A DNA stretch of 26,214 nucleotides from JAULUH01 sp032111745 (GTDB lineage Bacteria > Chloroflexota > Anaerolineae > JAAEKA01), in contig JAULUH010000053.1 in assembly GCA_032111745.1 (NCBI GenBank), forward strand, positions 1-26,214, written 5' to 3'. A program made the position numbers and the translations under genes. Under the pieces are notes generated by a model. It had not been told where the DNA came from. It was given only the letters and a program-made list of their open reading frames with translations, and did no database searches. This document shows positions 13,906-21,537 of the stretch, piece after piece. Position 1 is the first letter of the stretch; every line of letters begins with the position of its first letter.

Positions 13906-16383
13906 ATGCGTATACCAGTGCTTGTTGCTGCTCTGATACTGGGTCTCCTGGTACCCATGACGTCTGTGAACGCCCAGGAGCCGACGATGCCACCTCTGCC
14001 TACGCCTTTACCGCCAGTCCCCATGCCGGATGTTTGGCCCGCATCGGTTCGGATAGGGCTGTACCGAGTCGCGGTGACCGTCGTAGACCAGATCGCTACC
14101 ACCCACGTCGAGCAGGTATTCGCCAATGATGGCTCGATTCCGGCGGAGGGTACGTACCTGTTCCCAATTCCAGAACAGGCCGCCATCGATGAGTTCAACA
14201 TGGTCGTGGATGGTCAACAGGTCGAGGGACAGATCATGGATAGGCACGAGGCGCGGGTGATCTACGATAGCATTGTGCGCCAGCAGCGTGACCCTGCGCT
14301 CCTGGAGTACATAGGCCGTGACCTGTTTCAGGCGAGCATCTTTCCAATCCCTCCCGGTGGACAGCGCACCATCGAGCTCACCTACAGCCAGGTACTACCC
14401 ATGGACGCCGGTCTGATCCATTATCGGTATCCACTGCGTGTCAACCCCTTCATCGGCGAAATGAGCGGCGTGCGCTACACAACACCTATAGGCCAACTGG
14501 CTATAAGCATGAATATCCGCAGCACTACGCCTTTGAAGGCTATTTACTCGCCTAGCCACGACGTGGCCGTGCTGCGCGAGGATGACTTCGCCGCCCAGAT
14601 CGGTTACGAGGAGAACAATGTCACCCCAACGACCGATTTTGACCTGTTCTATAGCGTGGATGCGGGCGAGATTGGCGCCAGCCTGGTCAGTTACAAGCCC
14701 GCCGGTGAGGATGGCTATTTCCTGTTGCTGGTAGCCCCTAAGGTTGAGGTAGACCCCGAGGACGTTGTGGCGCGCGACATCTTGCTGGTATTGGACACCA
14801 GCGGTTCCATGGATGGGCCGAAGATCCAGCAGGCCCGTAATGCCTTGCAGCATGTGCTGGGTAAACTCAATCCAGACGATCGCTTCAACATCATCAACTT
14901 TAGCACCGGTGTGCACCAGTTCGAGCGCGGTCCTCAGCCAATCAGCCAGGTGGAGGCAGCTCAACGCTTTGTAGCCGGGCTGGAAGCAGTGGGAGGTACG
15001 GATATCAATCGGGTATTGCTGGAGACCCTGGCTCAGGTTGACCCAGAGCGTCCCACAGTGGTTATCTTTCTAACGGATGGTCTGCCAACCGAGGGCGAAG
15101 TAAACGTGCCGAGGATCCTGGACAACGTGCGGCAGAATACCAAGGACAACGTGCAGATTTTTGCATTCGGCGTAGGCGATGATGTCAACACACTGTTGCT
15201 GGACTCCATAAGCCGGGAGAACTCTGGAACTAGCGCCTATGTGCGTCCCAACCAAGCCATTGATGAGGTTGTTTCCGCATTCTATGCGGAGGTAGCGACT
15301 CCAGTGCTCTCTAATCTGGCTTTTGACTTTGGGAAGCTTCATGCAGAGGACGTCTATCCTTATCCACTGCCCGATTTGTTCGCTGGCAGCCAGTTGGTGT
15401 TGGCTGGTCGTTATCGCACGGGTGGCCCAGTCCAGATCGGGCTAACAGGAATGGTCAACGGCCAGCCAAAGACCTTTATGTTCGATGATCTGACCCTCCG
15501 AACTGAGAAAGGCGAGCCCTATATCGCCCGGCTGTGGGCGACGCGCAAGATAGGCCACCTGCTCAACGAGATTCGACTGCACGGGCAGAACCGGGAACTC
15601 GTGGACGAGATCGTGTCCCTGGCCACGAGGCATGGGATCGCCACGCCCTTTACTTCGTTCTTTGTGCCAGAGCCGGAACAGCCCGTAGCTGCGCCACCGT
15701 GGGATCAGGGGATGGGGGGCGCCGCACCTTTGCCGACCATGTCCCCTGCACCTGGTAGGGTGGAGGAAGTCTTGAAGCAGGTGGAGGCATCTGCGAAGGC
15801 GCTGATGGAGATGCCGAGTGCACCTGCCACCGGGGCCAGTGCCGTGCAGGAGAGCATAGCGCGACGGGCCCTTAGCGCGGCAGACACTCTAGCAGCCACT
15901 GGCGAGGGCACCCAAGGCTTGCGCCACGCGTTGGACAAGGCGTTCGCTCATCAGGCGGGCCTGTGGGTAGACACTACCTACAGGGATGTCCTTCCCAAGC
16001 AAGAGCTGGCTTTCGGCAGCGAGGCCTATTTCGATTTCCTGGTAGAGCACCCTGAGTGGTCGCCCTACCTAGCTGTAAGTTCCAGCCTCATCGTAGTCCT
16101 GGACGGCACGGCCTATGTGATCACCGACTCAGGCGAGCCTAGCTCGCAAGTCCCTGCTGTGGACACAGCCAGCGTTCCAGATGAGACCGCCGCTCTTACG
16201 CCGGAGCTACCGGCGACGCTGGAAACCGTTACAGTTACTCCATCGCCAGAAGCAGTGGTGATACAGCCGACTCAGCCGTCCAGCGCCGGGCAGGCGCCAT
16301 TCTGCTTCGCACCGGCGTTCGGTATTGGACTGCTACTTCTGCCGGCGGTGCTGCTGCGACGGCGTACCGGCCCTAGTAGCTGA
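13906..16383 (+). CDS. secreted, C-terminally anchored VIT and von Willebrand A domain protein
   Basis: 825 residues. A signal peptide (about 1-23, ending VNA) is followed by a Pro-rich stretch, then a VIT domain (about 45-170, with TYLFPIPEQAAIDEF and SIFPIPPGGQRTIELTY), a beta-rich segment, and a vWA domain (about 290-465) with an intact metal site: DTSGS at 297-301, a GGTD threonine near 365 and LTDG at 389-392. After a helical, Ala-rich region comes a Pro/Thr-rich tail and a final hydrophobic helix (about 800-818) followed by RRRTG, a stop-transfer anchor. This is the architecture of inter-alpha-trypsin-inhibitor heavy-chain-like bacterial surface proteins, thought to bind other proteins via Mg2+. 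GGAGG 6 nt before the ATG supports the start. No promoter was recognised in 13731-13905. Confidence 0.9.
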   Translation: MRIPVLVAALILGLLVPMTSVNAQEPTMPPLPTPLPPVPMPDVWPASVRIGLYRVAVTVVDQIATTHVEQVFANDGSIPAEGTYLFPIPEQAAIDEFNMVVDGQQVEGQIMDRHEARVIYDSIVRQQRDPALLEYIGRDLFQASIFPIPPGGQRTIELTYSQVLPMDAGLIHYRYPLRVNPFIGEMSGVRYTTPIGQLAISMNIRSTTPLKAIYSPSHDVAVLREDDFAAQIGYEENNVTPTTDFDLFYSVDAGEIGASLVSYKPAGEDGYFLLLVAPKVEVDPEDVVARDILLVLDTSGSMDGPKIQQARNALQHVLGKLNPDDRFNIINFSTGVHQFERGPQPISQVEAAQRFVAGLEAVGGTDINRVLLETLAQVDPERPTVVIFLTDGLPTEGEVNVPRILDNVRQNTKDNVQIFAFGVGDDVNTLLLDSISRENSGTSAYVRPNQAIDEVVSAFYAEVATPVLSNLAFDFGKLHAEDVYPYPLPDLFAGSQLVLAGRYRTGGPVQIGLTGMVNGQPKTFMFDDLTLRTEKGEPYIARLWATRKIGHLLNEIRLHGQNRELVDEIVSLATRHGIATPFTSFFVPEPEQPVAAPPWDQGMGGAAPLPTMSPAPGRVEEVLKQVEASAKALMEMPSAPATGASAVQESIARRALSAADTLAATGEGTQGLRHALDKAFAHQAGLWVDTTYRDVLPKQELAFGSEAYFDFLVEHPEWSPYLAVSSSLIVVLDGTAYVITDSGEPSSQVPAVDTASVPDETAALTPELPATLETVTVTPSPEAVVIQPTQPSSAGQAPFCFAPAFGIGLLLLPAVLLRRRTGPSS

Positions 16384-16422
16384 GCAAGGGCCAGCATTAA
16401 CCGGAAGCCGCGCCTGGCCAGG

Positions 16423-17097
16423 TCATCCACTTTCCAGTGCCTGTGGCGCAGTCGTTAGCTGGGTCGTGGCATGTACGATCACCTGCGCCGCGCCTTCTAT
16501 CCCTAGTTTGCCGCTGTTGACGACCAAATGGTATAGAGTGGGCTCGTTGATGTCGACGCCATACAGATCGCGCAGGTAGTCGAAGCGTTTCCTGTCCCGG
16601 CGCAGCGCAAGCTGGTGGGCGCGCTCCATATCGACGTGCGCCTGCTCCTGGATGCGCAGCACGCGATCCTTCATGGGCGCCACAACCCGGACATGGATGA
16701 CTCCGGGTAATTCCTGTAGGATGGCCTGGCTACCCCGTCCCAATATTACGGCATCGCCGTTCCTGTAACAGGCATGGACGGCACTGCGCACCAGATTAAG
16801 AGCCTCTGCCTTGTCCAGCTCTTCAATGGTCAAGGTTTCCTTGTCATCTTCCATGCCGCGCACGGCTACCTCAGCGACCACGTTGGGGCCTGGAAAAAGC
16901 AGCCGGTCCACAAACATACGCATCTTCGAGTGGTGTTCTGTGAAGGCTACGACCTCACCACTGGTAAGCCCAACGGCATCCACTGTTCGAGCGATGATCT
17001 CCTTGTCCACAAATCGGTAATCGAGGAGATCGCACACGCGCAGTGCGATTTCGGTGCCTCCGCTGCCAAATTGGCGAGATATGGTGATGACAGCCAT
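16423..17097 (-). CDS. cytidylate kinase-like family protein
   Basis: 224 residues. The N-terminus MAVITISRQFGSGGTEIALRV carries the P-loop variant SRQFGSGG of the cytidylate-kinase-like family, which replaces the standard GxxxxGKS/T. Next come DYRFVDKEIIAR, a central AVILGRGSQAIL (about 117-128) and a basic lid-like LALRRDRKRFDYLRDLYGV. The fold is that of NMP kinases, but the real phosphoryl acceptor of this family is unknown and it should not be equated with Cmk. GGAGG 5 nt upstream fits ATG 17097. It converges with the VIT/vWA gene (39 bp between stops) and diverges from the ParB-like/USP gene. Confidence 0.87.
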   Translation of the reverse strand: MAVITISRQFGSGGTEIALRVCDLLDYRFVDKEIIARTVDAVGLTSGEVVAFTEHHSKMRMFVDRLLFPGPNVVAEVAVRGMEDDKETLTIEELDKAEALNLVRSAVHACYRNGDAVILGRGSQAILQELPGVIHVRVVAPMKDRVLRIQEQAHVDMERAHQLALRRDRKRFDYLRDLYGVDINEPTLYHLVVNSGKLGIEGAAQVIVHATTQLTTAPQALESG

Positions 17098-17239
17098 GTG
17101 TTCCTCCGCTTATGCCTTACACCTGCGCGCCGGTCGGGATCTCTCAGATCCCCGGCATCTGCTATGGTAAGTCAAGCCACTCAGGTGTCCGACCCTGCAT
17201 GGCTACCAGTGCGCCTATTTCCCCATTGATTCCAATTTC

Positions 17240-17268
17240 ATTGTACCGCACAACTGGTAGGTTTTCAA
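17240..17268 (-). promoter_or_regulatory. promoter of the cytidylate kinase-like gene
   Basis: TTGAAA (17263-17268), a 17-bp spacer and TACAAT (17240-17245) on the minus strand. Confidence 0.7.
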
Positions 17269-17324
17269 TAGGCACTTTCGTCGTTGTCGTAGGAGCAAAC
17301 TCTGTCCTTGCCATAGCCATAGAT

Positions 17325-17353
17325 TTGACCAGCCTAGCCTAAACTGCGATAAT
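17325..17353 (+). promoter_or_regulatory. promoter of the ParB-like/USP fusion gene
   Basis: TTGACC (17325-17330), a 17-bp spacer and GATAAT (17348-17353), leaving a ~60-nt leader before the GTG start at 17420. Confidence 0.7.
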
Positions 17354-17419
17354 GCGATGGAGAGCCTGGCATAGGACCCGGCCCGGGTGCGTGCGACGTA
17401 GACAACGGAGTCGAAGGCT

Positions 17420-19159
17420 GTGGGAACGGTTGATAATCTCGTGTTTGCTTCCGCGGTGCGCGATTTTCAGAACGCCCGGCGCCAGGCCGCCATTCAAGAT
17501 ATCGTGGCAACCCTTACGGGTAAGTCCGACAGCCTACTTTCCTATGAGGAAATCGCTTCGTTATTGAGGGCCGAGGGTAGCACTCGGCGAGGTCTACAAG
17601 AGATCCCTTTGGACGCAATAGTGGGGAGTGTAGGGCGCTATGCCGATTTCACGCGCACCTTCTTGCCCCGGAGACAAGGAGACCAGGAGCGCTGGGCACA
17701 CATCAAGCTGAAAACCCTGTATCACGGGGGCTTGCCGCCTATCGAGGTCTACAAGATTGGTGATGCGTACTTTGTGCTAGACGGCAATCATCGAGTATCG
17801 GTGGCCCGGGAGCTCGGCGCCAGCGATATTCAGGCCTACGTGACCGAAGTACATACCAAAGTACCTCTTGGTCCGGATATTCAGCCTGACGATCTCATTA
17901 TCAAGGCCCGCTATACCGAGTTTCTCGAACACACGAGCCTCGACAAGACACGGCCTCAAGCGGATCTGGGCGTAACCGCGCCCGGACAGTATCGCCACCT
18001 GGAGGAGGAAATCGTCCACCATCGCTTCCAACTGGAGCAGCTAAGAGGCGCTGAGGTTAGCATGGAGGAGGCTTCAGCAGATTGGTACGATCATGTCTAC
18101 CGACCTGCAGCCACTGCCATCTGTCGCGGCGGCATTCTGAGCGACTTTCCAGGCCGAACCGTGACGGACTTGTACGTATGGGTATCCCGGCACCGCGCAG
18201 AGCTTGAGGCGGAACTGGGGTGGCAGGTGGACCTGGCCCTGGCGACCAGCGATCTAACCAACCGTTTTGGCCAGTCGCGCCGTCGTGTTGTATCGCGCTG
18301 GGGGAGACGCTTGCGCCAGGTTGTTACTCCGGAACGCTTCCAGCCAGGTCCTGCGCCTGGGGAATGGCGTGAGCAGGTAGCAACCGTGCCTGATCGTCTG
18401 CTCTTCACCCACGTGTTGGTCCCTATTAGCGGCCAGCCCGGAAGCTGGTCTGCTCTGGACCAGGCGCTTATCGTCGCCCTTCGTGAGGGCACAGAGGTGC
18501 ATGGGCTGCACGTGGTGCCGGCCGCTGCTGATCGTGACAGCGATGCTGTGCGGTCTCTACGCGACGAGTTTCAGCGCCGCACCGGTGCCGCCGGCATACC
18601 AGCTACCTTGCACGTCGACACTGGCAAGATCGCCCGGGCTATCTGCCGTCGCGCCCAGTGGACCGATCTAGTAGTGGTGAAGCTCACCTATCCGCCAGGG
18701 GAAACCCCTGCCAAGAAACTCGCTTCGGGCTTTCGAAGCCTCATCTCACGGTGCTCCCGTCCGGTGCTTGCTGTGCCGCAGGACCCTTCTCTCATACAGC
18801 GCGCGTTGTTAGCCTACGATGGTAGCCCTAAGGCCGACGAAGCGCTATACCTGGCTACATATCTGGCAGCCGTTTGGCAGACCGAGCTGTGCGTACTCAC
18901 CGTAGAGGAACCTGGACACACGACCGCCGAAACCCAGGCCAATGCACGGGAATATCTGGAGAGTCACAGCATCGTCGCGGATTACGTGCGGACCAGGGGC
19001 CCCATCGCCAGTGCCATCCTGGACCACATGGCGGCCTGGCAGGCTGACCTGCTGATAATGGGGGGCTATGGGTTCAGCCCCGTGCTAGAGGTCATGCTAG
19101 GTAGCGCCGTGGATCAAGTGTTGAGGACCAGCCGCGTGCCTACACTCATCTGTCGTTGA
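17420..19159 (+). CDS. ParB-like domain protein fused to two universal stress protein domains
   Basis: 579 residues beginning with GTG. Residues about 95-145 resemble the ParB/sulfiredoxin-like fold: PPIEVYKIGDAYFVLDGNHR with VSVAR at 126-130. The segment around 222-270 (DWYDHVYRP, FPGRTVTDLYVWVSRHR) resembles DUF4032-type proteins. Then come two universal stress domains. The first (328-453) keeps the fold but lacks the nucleotide signature. The second (460-579) has DGS at 467-469 and a full G-x2-G-x9-G-S motif at 548-562 (GYGF...MLGS), so it probably binds ATP. No signal peptide or membrane helix: cytosolic. It could sense nucleotide state and act on a partner or DNA through the ParB-like part; this is inference. 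A stress-linked role is suggested only by the USP domains. It has its own promoter. Confidence 0.85.
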   Translation: MGTVDNLVFASAVRDFQNARRQAAIQDIVATLTGKSDSLLSYEEIASLLRAEGSTRRGLQEIPLDAIVGSVGRYADFTRTFLPRRQGDQERWAHIKLKTLYHGGLPPIEVYKIGDAYFVLDGNHRVSVARELGASDIQAYVTEVHTKVPLGPDIQPDDLIIKARYTEFLEHTSLDKTRPQADLGVTAPGQYRHLEEEIVHHRFQLEQLRGAEVSMEEASADWYDHVYRPAATAICRGGILSDFPGRTVTDLYVWVSRHRAELEAELGWQVDLALATSDLTNRFGQSRRRVVSRWGRRLRQVVTPERFQPGPAPGEWREQVATVPDRLLFTHVLVPISGQPGSWSALDQALIVALREGTEVHGLHVVPAAADRDSDAVRSLRDEFQRRTGAAGIPATLHVDTGKIARAICRRAQWTDLVVVKLTYPPGETPAKKLASGFRSLISRCSRPVLAVPQDPSLIQRALLAYDGSPKADEALYLATYLAAVWQTELCVLTVEEPGHTTAETQANAREYLESHSIVADYVRTRGPIASAILDHMAAWQADLLIMGGYGFSPVLEVMLGSAVDQVLRTSRVPTLICR

Positions 19160-19201
19160 ACCCCTCTGTGTGTACTTTTTTGAACGAAGGCTACGCCAAG
19201 T

Positions 19202-19229
19202 TTGTCGGTGGTTGGCAGCATGGTATAAT
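19202..19229 (+). promoter_or_regulatory. promoter of sucCD
   Basis: TTGTCG (19202-19207), a 16-bp spacer and perfect TATAAT (19224-19229) in TGG context. The start near 19236 gives an ~88-nt leader. Confidence 0.72.
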
Positions 19230-19312
19230 CGGCGTGGCGCAACGGGGCGCATGCAGTTAGCGAACTATGGCGTCAGGTCCTAATCCCGTCGACGGAGTCT
19301 GCCAAGGAGTCT

Positions 19313-19318
19313 AGGAGG
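19313..19318 (+). promoter_or_regulatory. ribosome binding site that sets the sucC TTG start
   Basis: AGGAGG, 5 nt before TTG at 19324. The encoded start NLHEYQSK matches the usual beginning of SucC, so the TTG is the true initiator. Confidence 0.85.
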
Positions 19319-19323
19319 GTATC

Positions 19324-20460
19324 TTGAATCTCCACGAATATCAATCGAAGCGAGTCTTTGCCCGCTACGGGATCCCAATTCTTCAGGGCGAGGTCGCTAG
19401 CACGCCGGCCGAAGCGCGTGAGATTGCCCGCAATCTGGGCGGCAAGGTCGTGGTCAAAGCACAGGTTCTTGTAGGAGGTCGGGGAAAGGCCGGTGGCATC
19501 AAGCTGGCCGATAATCCCGATGAGGCCGAAGCTCGGGCTGACCTTATTCTAGGGATGCTTATCAAGGGCCTGACTGTCGGAAAAGTGCTTGTTGATCCTG
19601 CCGCCGATATCCAGGACGAGCTCTATCTGGGCCTCGTCATCGATCGGGCGCAGCGGCGGGTTGTGATGATGGGCTCCAGCGAGGGTGGCATCGATATCGA
19701 AGAGGTAGCCGCAGCAACCCCTGAGAAGATCATCAAGATCGCCATCGATCCTTGTGTGGGCTTCCGCAGTTACCAGGCGCTGGAGCTGGCCACGGCATTA
19801 GGTGTGCCGAAAGAATTGACCAAGTCCTTTGCCGACATTGCCGGTGCGCTATATGTGGCCTTCATGGGAAGCGACGCCTCTTTGGCCGAGATCAACCCTC
19901 TTGTGGTGACCGGCGATGGCAAGCTGCTGGCACTGGACGGCAAGATGTCCATTGACGATAATGCACTTTTCCGCCACCCGAACCTGGCCGAGCTTCGGGA
20001 CACTGCAGAGGAAGATCCTTACGAGGCCGAAGCGCGCCGGCATGGGCTTAGCTACGTTAAGCTGGATGGCGAGATCGGTTGCATGGTCAATGGGGCTGGC
20101 CTGGCTATGGCCACTATGGACCTGACCAAATTCTACGGCGGGTCGCCCGCCAATTTCTTGGATGTAGGCGGTGGCGCTACTGCCGAGCGCGTGGCAGCGG
20201 CATTGCGGATCATTCTCTCGGATAGGAATGTTAGAGCAGTACTGATCAATATCTTCGGAGGTATCACGCGCTGCGACGAAGTTGCCCGGGGCATCGTGGC
20301 TGCCATGGAGGAAGTGCCGACCAAGGTGCCCATGGTTGTCCGGCTAGTCGGCACCAACGAGGAGGACGGTCGTGCAATCCTGGCCGATGCCGACATGATC
20401 ACTGCCAAGACCCTGCCCGAGGCCGCGCAGAAGGCGGTCCAGGCGGCCCAGACTCAGTGA
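19324..20460 (+). CDS. sucC: succinate-CoA ligase (ADP/GDP-forming), beta subunit
   Basis: 378 residues starting at TTG (MNLHEYQSKRVFARYGI), the standard N-terminus and near-standard length (about 385). It has an ATP-grasp domain (about 1-240) with KAQVLVGGRGKAGGIK at 45-60 and the metal/nucleotide segment ASLAEINPLVVTGDGKLLALD, then the ligase domain with NGAGLAMATMDL and NIFGGITRCDEVARGI. With SucD it interconverts succinyl-CoA and succinate plus CoA while making ATP or GTP. An AGGAGG lies 5 nt upstream. sucD begins 12 bp after the stop. The upstream promoter and long leader suggest the pair is expressed on its own. Confidence 0.97.
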   Translation: MNLHEYQSKRVFARYGIPILQGEVASTPAEAREIARNLGGKVVVKAQVLVGGRGKAGGIKLADNPDEAEARADLILGMLIKGLTVGKVLVDPAADIQDELYLGLVIDRAQRRVVMMGSSEGGIDIEEVAAATPEKIIKIAIDPCVGFRSYQALELATALGVPKELTKSFADIAGALYVAFMGSDASLAEINPLVVTGDGKLLALDGKMSIDDNALFRHPNLAELRDTAEEDPYEAEARRHGLSYVKLDGEIGCMVNGAGLAMATMDLTKFYGGSPANFLDVGGGATAERVAAALRIILSDRNVRAVLINIFGGITRCDEVARGIVAAMEEVPTKVPMVVRLVGTNEEDGRAILADADMITAKTLPEAAQKAVQAAQTQ

Positions 20461-20472
20461 GAGGAAGACAGA

Positions 20473-21345
20473 ATGAGCATCCTTGTCGACAAGAACACCC
20501 GGCTCCTGGTTCAAGGCATTACGGGCCGCGAGGGCCTCTTTCACACCCAGCAGATGGTAGCCTACGGCACCGGTGTCGTGGGTGGAGTCACTCCCGGCAA
20601 AGGCGGCCAGTGGGCTGTGGGCGTGCCCGTCTTCGATACGGTTTTGGAGGCCGTCAAGGCTACTGAGGCCAACACGTCGATCATCTACGTTCCAGCGCGG
20701 TTTGCGCCCGATGCTATCCTGGAAGCAGCAGACGCCGGCATTCAACTTATCGTTTGCATTACCGAGGGCGTGCCTACCCTGGACATGATTCAGGTTCGAG
20801 CCTACCTTGACCAGACAAGAGCGCGATTGATCGGCCCCAATTGCCCAGGCGTGATCGCGCCCAACCAGGCCAAGGTGGGCATCATGCCCGGCCACATCCA
20901 CATTCCCGGCAATGTAGGTATTGTCAGCCGTAGCGGAACATTGACCTACGAAGTGGTGGCGGCACTGACCGAGCGCGGCATTGGCCAGTCTACCGCTGTT
21001 GGTATCGGCGGCGATCCCATTATCGGCTCCACCTTCATCGATATCCTGGCGATGTTTGAGGCAGATACAGAGACAGAGCAGGTCGTGTTGATTGGCGAAA
21101 TCGGCGGCACTGATGAAGAGCGGGCCGCCGACTACATACGCGAGCAGATGACGAAACCCGTTACTGCATTTATCGCTGGCCAGACTGCACCCCCTGGCAA
21201 ACGGATGGGGCATGCTGGTGCCATTATCTCGGGCGGAACGGGTACTGCGGCTGAGAAGGTGAAAGCTCTGGAGGCGGCAGGCGTGCGGGTGGTGAACGTG
21301 CCTACCGAGATCGCGGAGATCGTGGCTAGCCGGACAATTGGATAG
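20473..21345 (+). CDS. sucD: succinate-CoA ligase, alpha subunit
   Basis: 290 residues, full length. The CoA-binding Rossmann domain starts MSILVDKNTRLLVQGITGREG. The ligase domain has IGPNCPGVIAPNQAKVGIMP, GIVSRSGTLTYE and GIGGDPIIGSTFIDIL. GKRMGHAGAIISGGTGTA near residues 236-253 holds the histidine that is phosphorylated in catalysis. GAGGAAG lies just upstream of the ATG, 12 bp after sucC. It forms the (alpha-beta) enzyme with SucC. The gene is followed by interleaved inverted repeats (21349-21418) rather than a textbook terminator. Confidence 0.98.
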   Translation: MSILVDKNTRLLVQGITGREGLFHTQQMVAYGTGVVGGVTPGKGGQWAVGVPVFDTVLEAVKATEANTSIIYVPARFAPDAILEAADAGIQLIVCITEGVPTLDMIQVRAYLDQTRARLIGPNCPGVIAPNQAKVGIMPGHIHIPGNVGIVSRSGTLTYEVVAALTERGIGQSTAVGIGGDPIIGSTFIDILAMFEADTETEQVVLIGEIGGTDEERAADYIREQMTKPVTAFIAGQTAPPGKRMGHAGAIISGGTGTAAEKVKALEAAGVRVVNVPTEIAEIVASRTIG

Positions 21346-21348
21346 CTC

Positions 21349-21418
21349 TTGGAGTAGGACTGGCAGCTCTGCGCTCGTCTCCCTGCTCCCCTACGGACGT
21401 ACTCCAAATGGCTGCCAG
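21349..21418 (+). other. interleaved inverted repeats after sucD (possible unusual terminator or pseudoknot)
   Basis: Two 8-bp inverted repeats are interlaced: TTGGAGTA (21349-21356) pairs with TACTCCAA (21400-21407), and CTGGCAGC (21360-21367) pairs with GCTGCCAG (21411-21418). The gaps between the paired arms are 3 nt on both sides. Both stems cannot form as one simple nested hairpin, so they are either alternatives or a pseudoknot. CCTTTCT follows the last arm. Confidence 0.6.
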
Positions 21419-21450
21419 CCTTTCTGGATTCTGGGCCGGTTTTCCATCAC

Positions 21451-21478
21451 TTGACTCTTGAGGAGAAATACGTATCCT
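21451..21478 (+). promoter_or_regulatory. candidate promoter of the nucleotidyltransferase gene run
   Basis: TTGACT (21451-21456), a 16-bp spacer and TATCCT (21473-21478). It leaves a ~50-nt leader before the ATG at 21538, and makes the in-frame TTG at 21451 an unlikely start codon. Confidence 0.5.
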
Positions 21479-21525
21479 GTTGGGTACGTCAAAATGCTAC
21501 GCCAGACCATCCGCCGCAGCCTTGT

Positions 21526-21530
21526 GAGGT
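21526..21530 (+). promoter_or_regulatory. ribosome binding site deciding the nucleotidyltransferase start
   Basis: GAGGT, 7 nt before ATG 21538, which also lies downstream of the candidate promoter. Confidence 0.55.
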
Positions 21531-21537
21531 CGGCAGT

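Larger units (their letters stand above)
17098..17419. other. divergent intergenic region with two promoters
   Basis: About 320 bp with no gene. It holds a minus-strand promoter for the kinase-like gene and a plus-strand promoter for the ParB-like/USP gene, whose -35 boxes are about 57 bp apart. The minus-strand leader would be about 135 nt long; I see no known riboswitch in it. Confidence 0.7.

Noticed and set aside
20344..21213. Minus-strand ORF of 289 codons opposite sucD
   Set aside because: Shadow of SucD, which has intact family motifs along its whole length.
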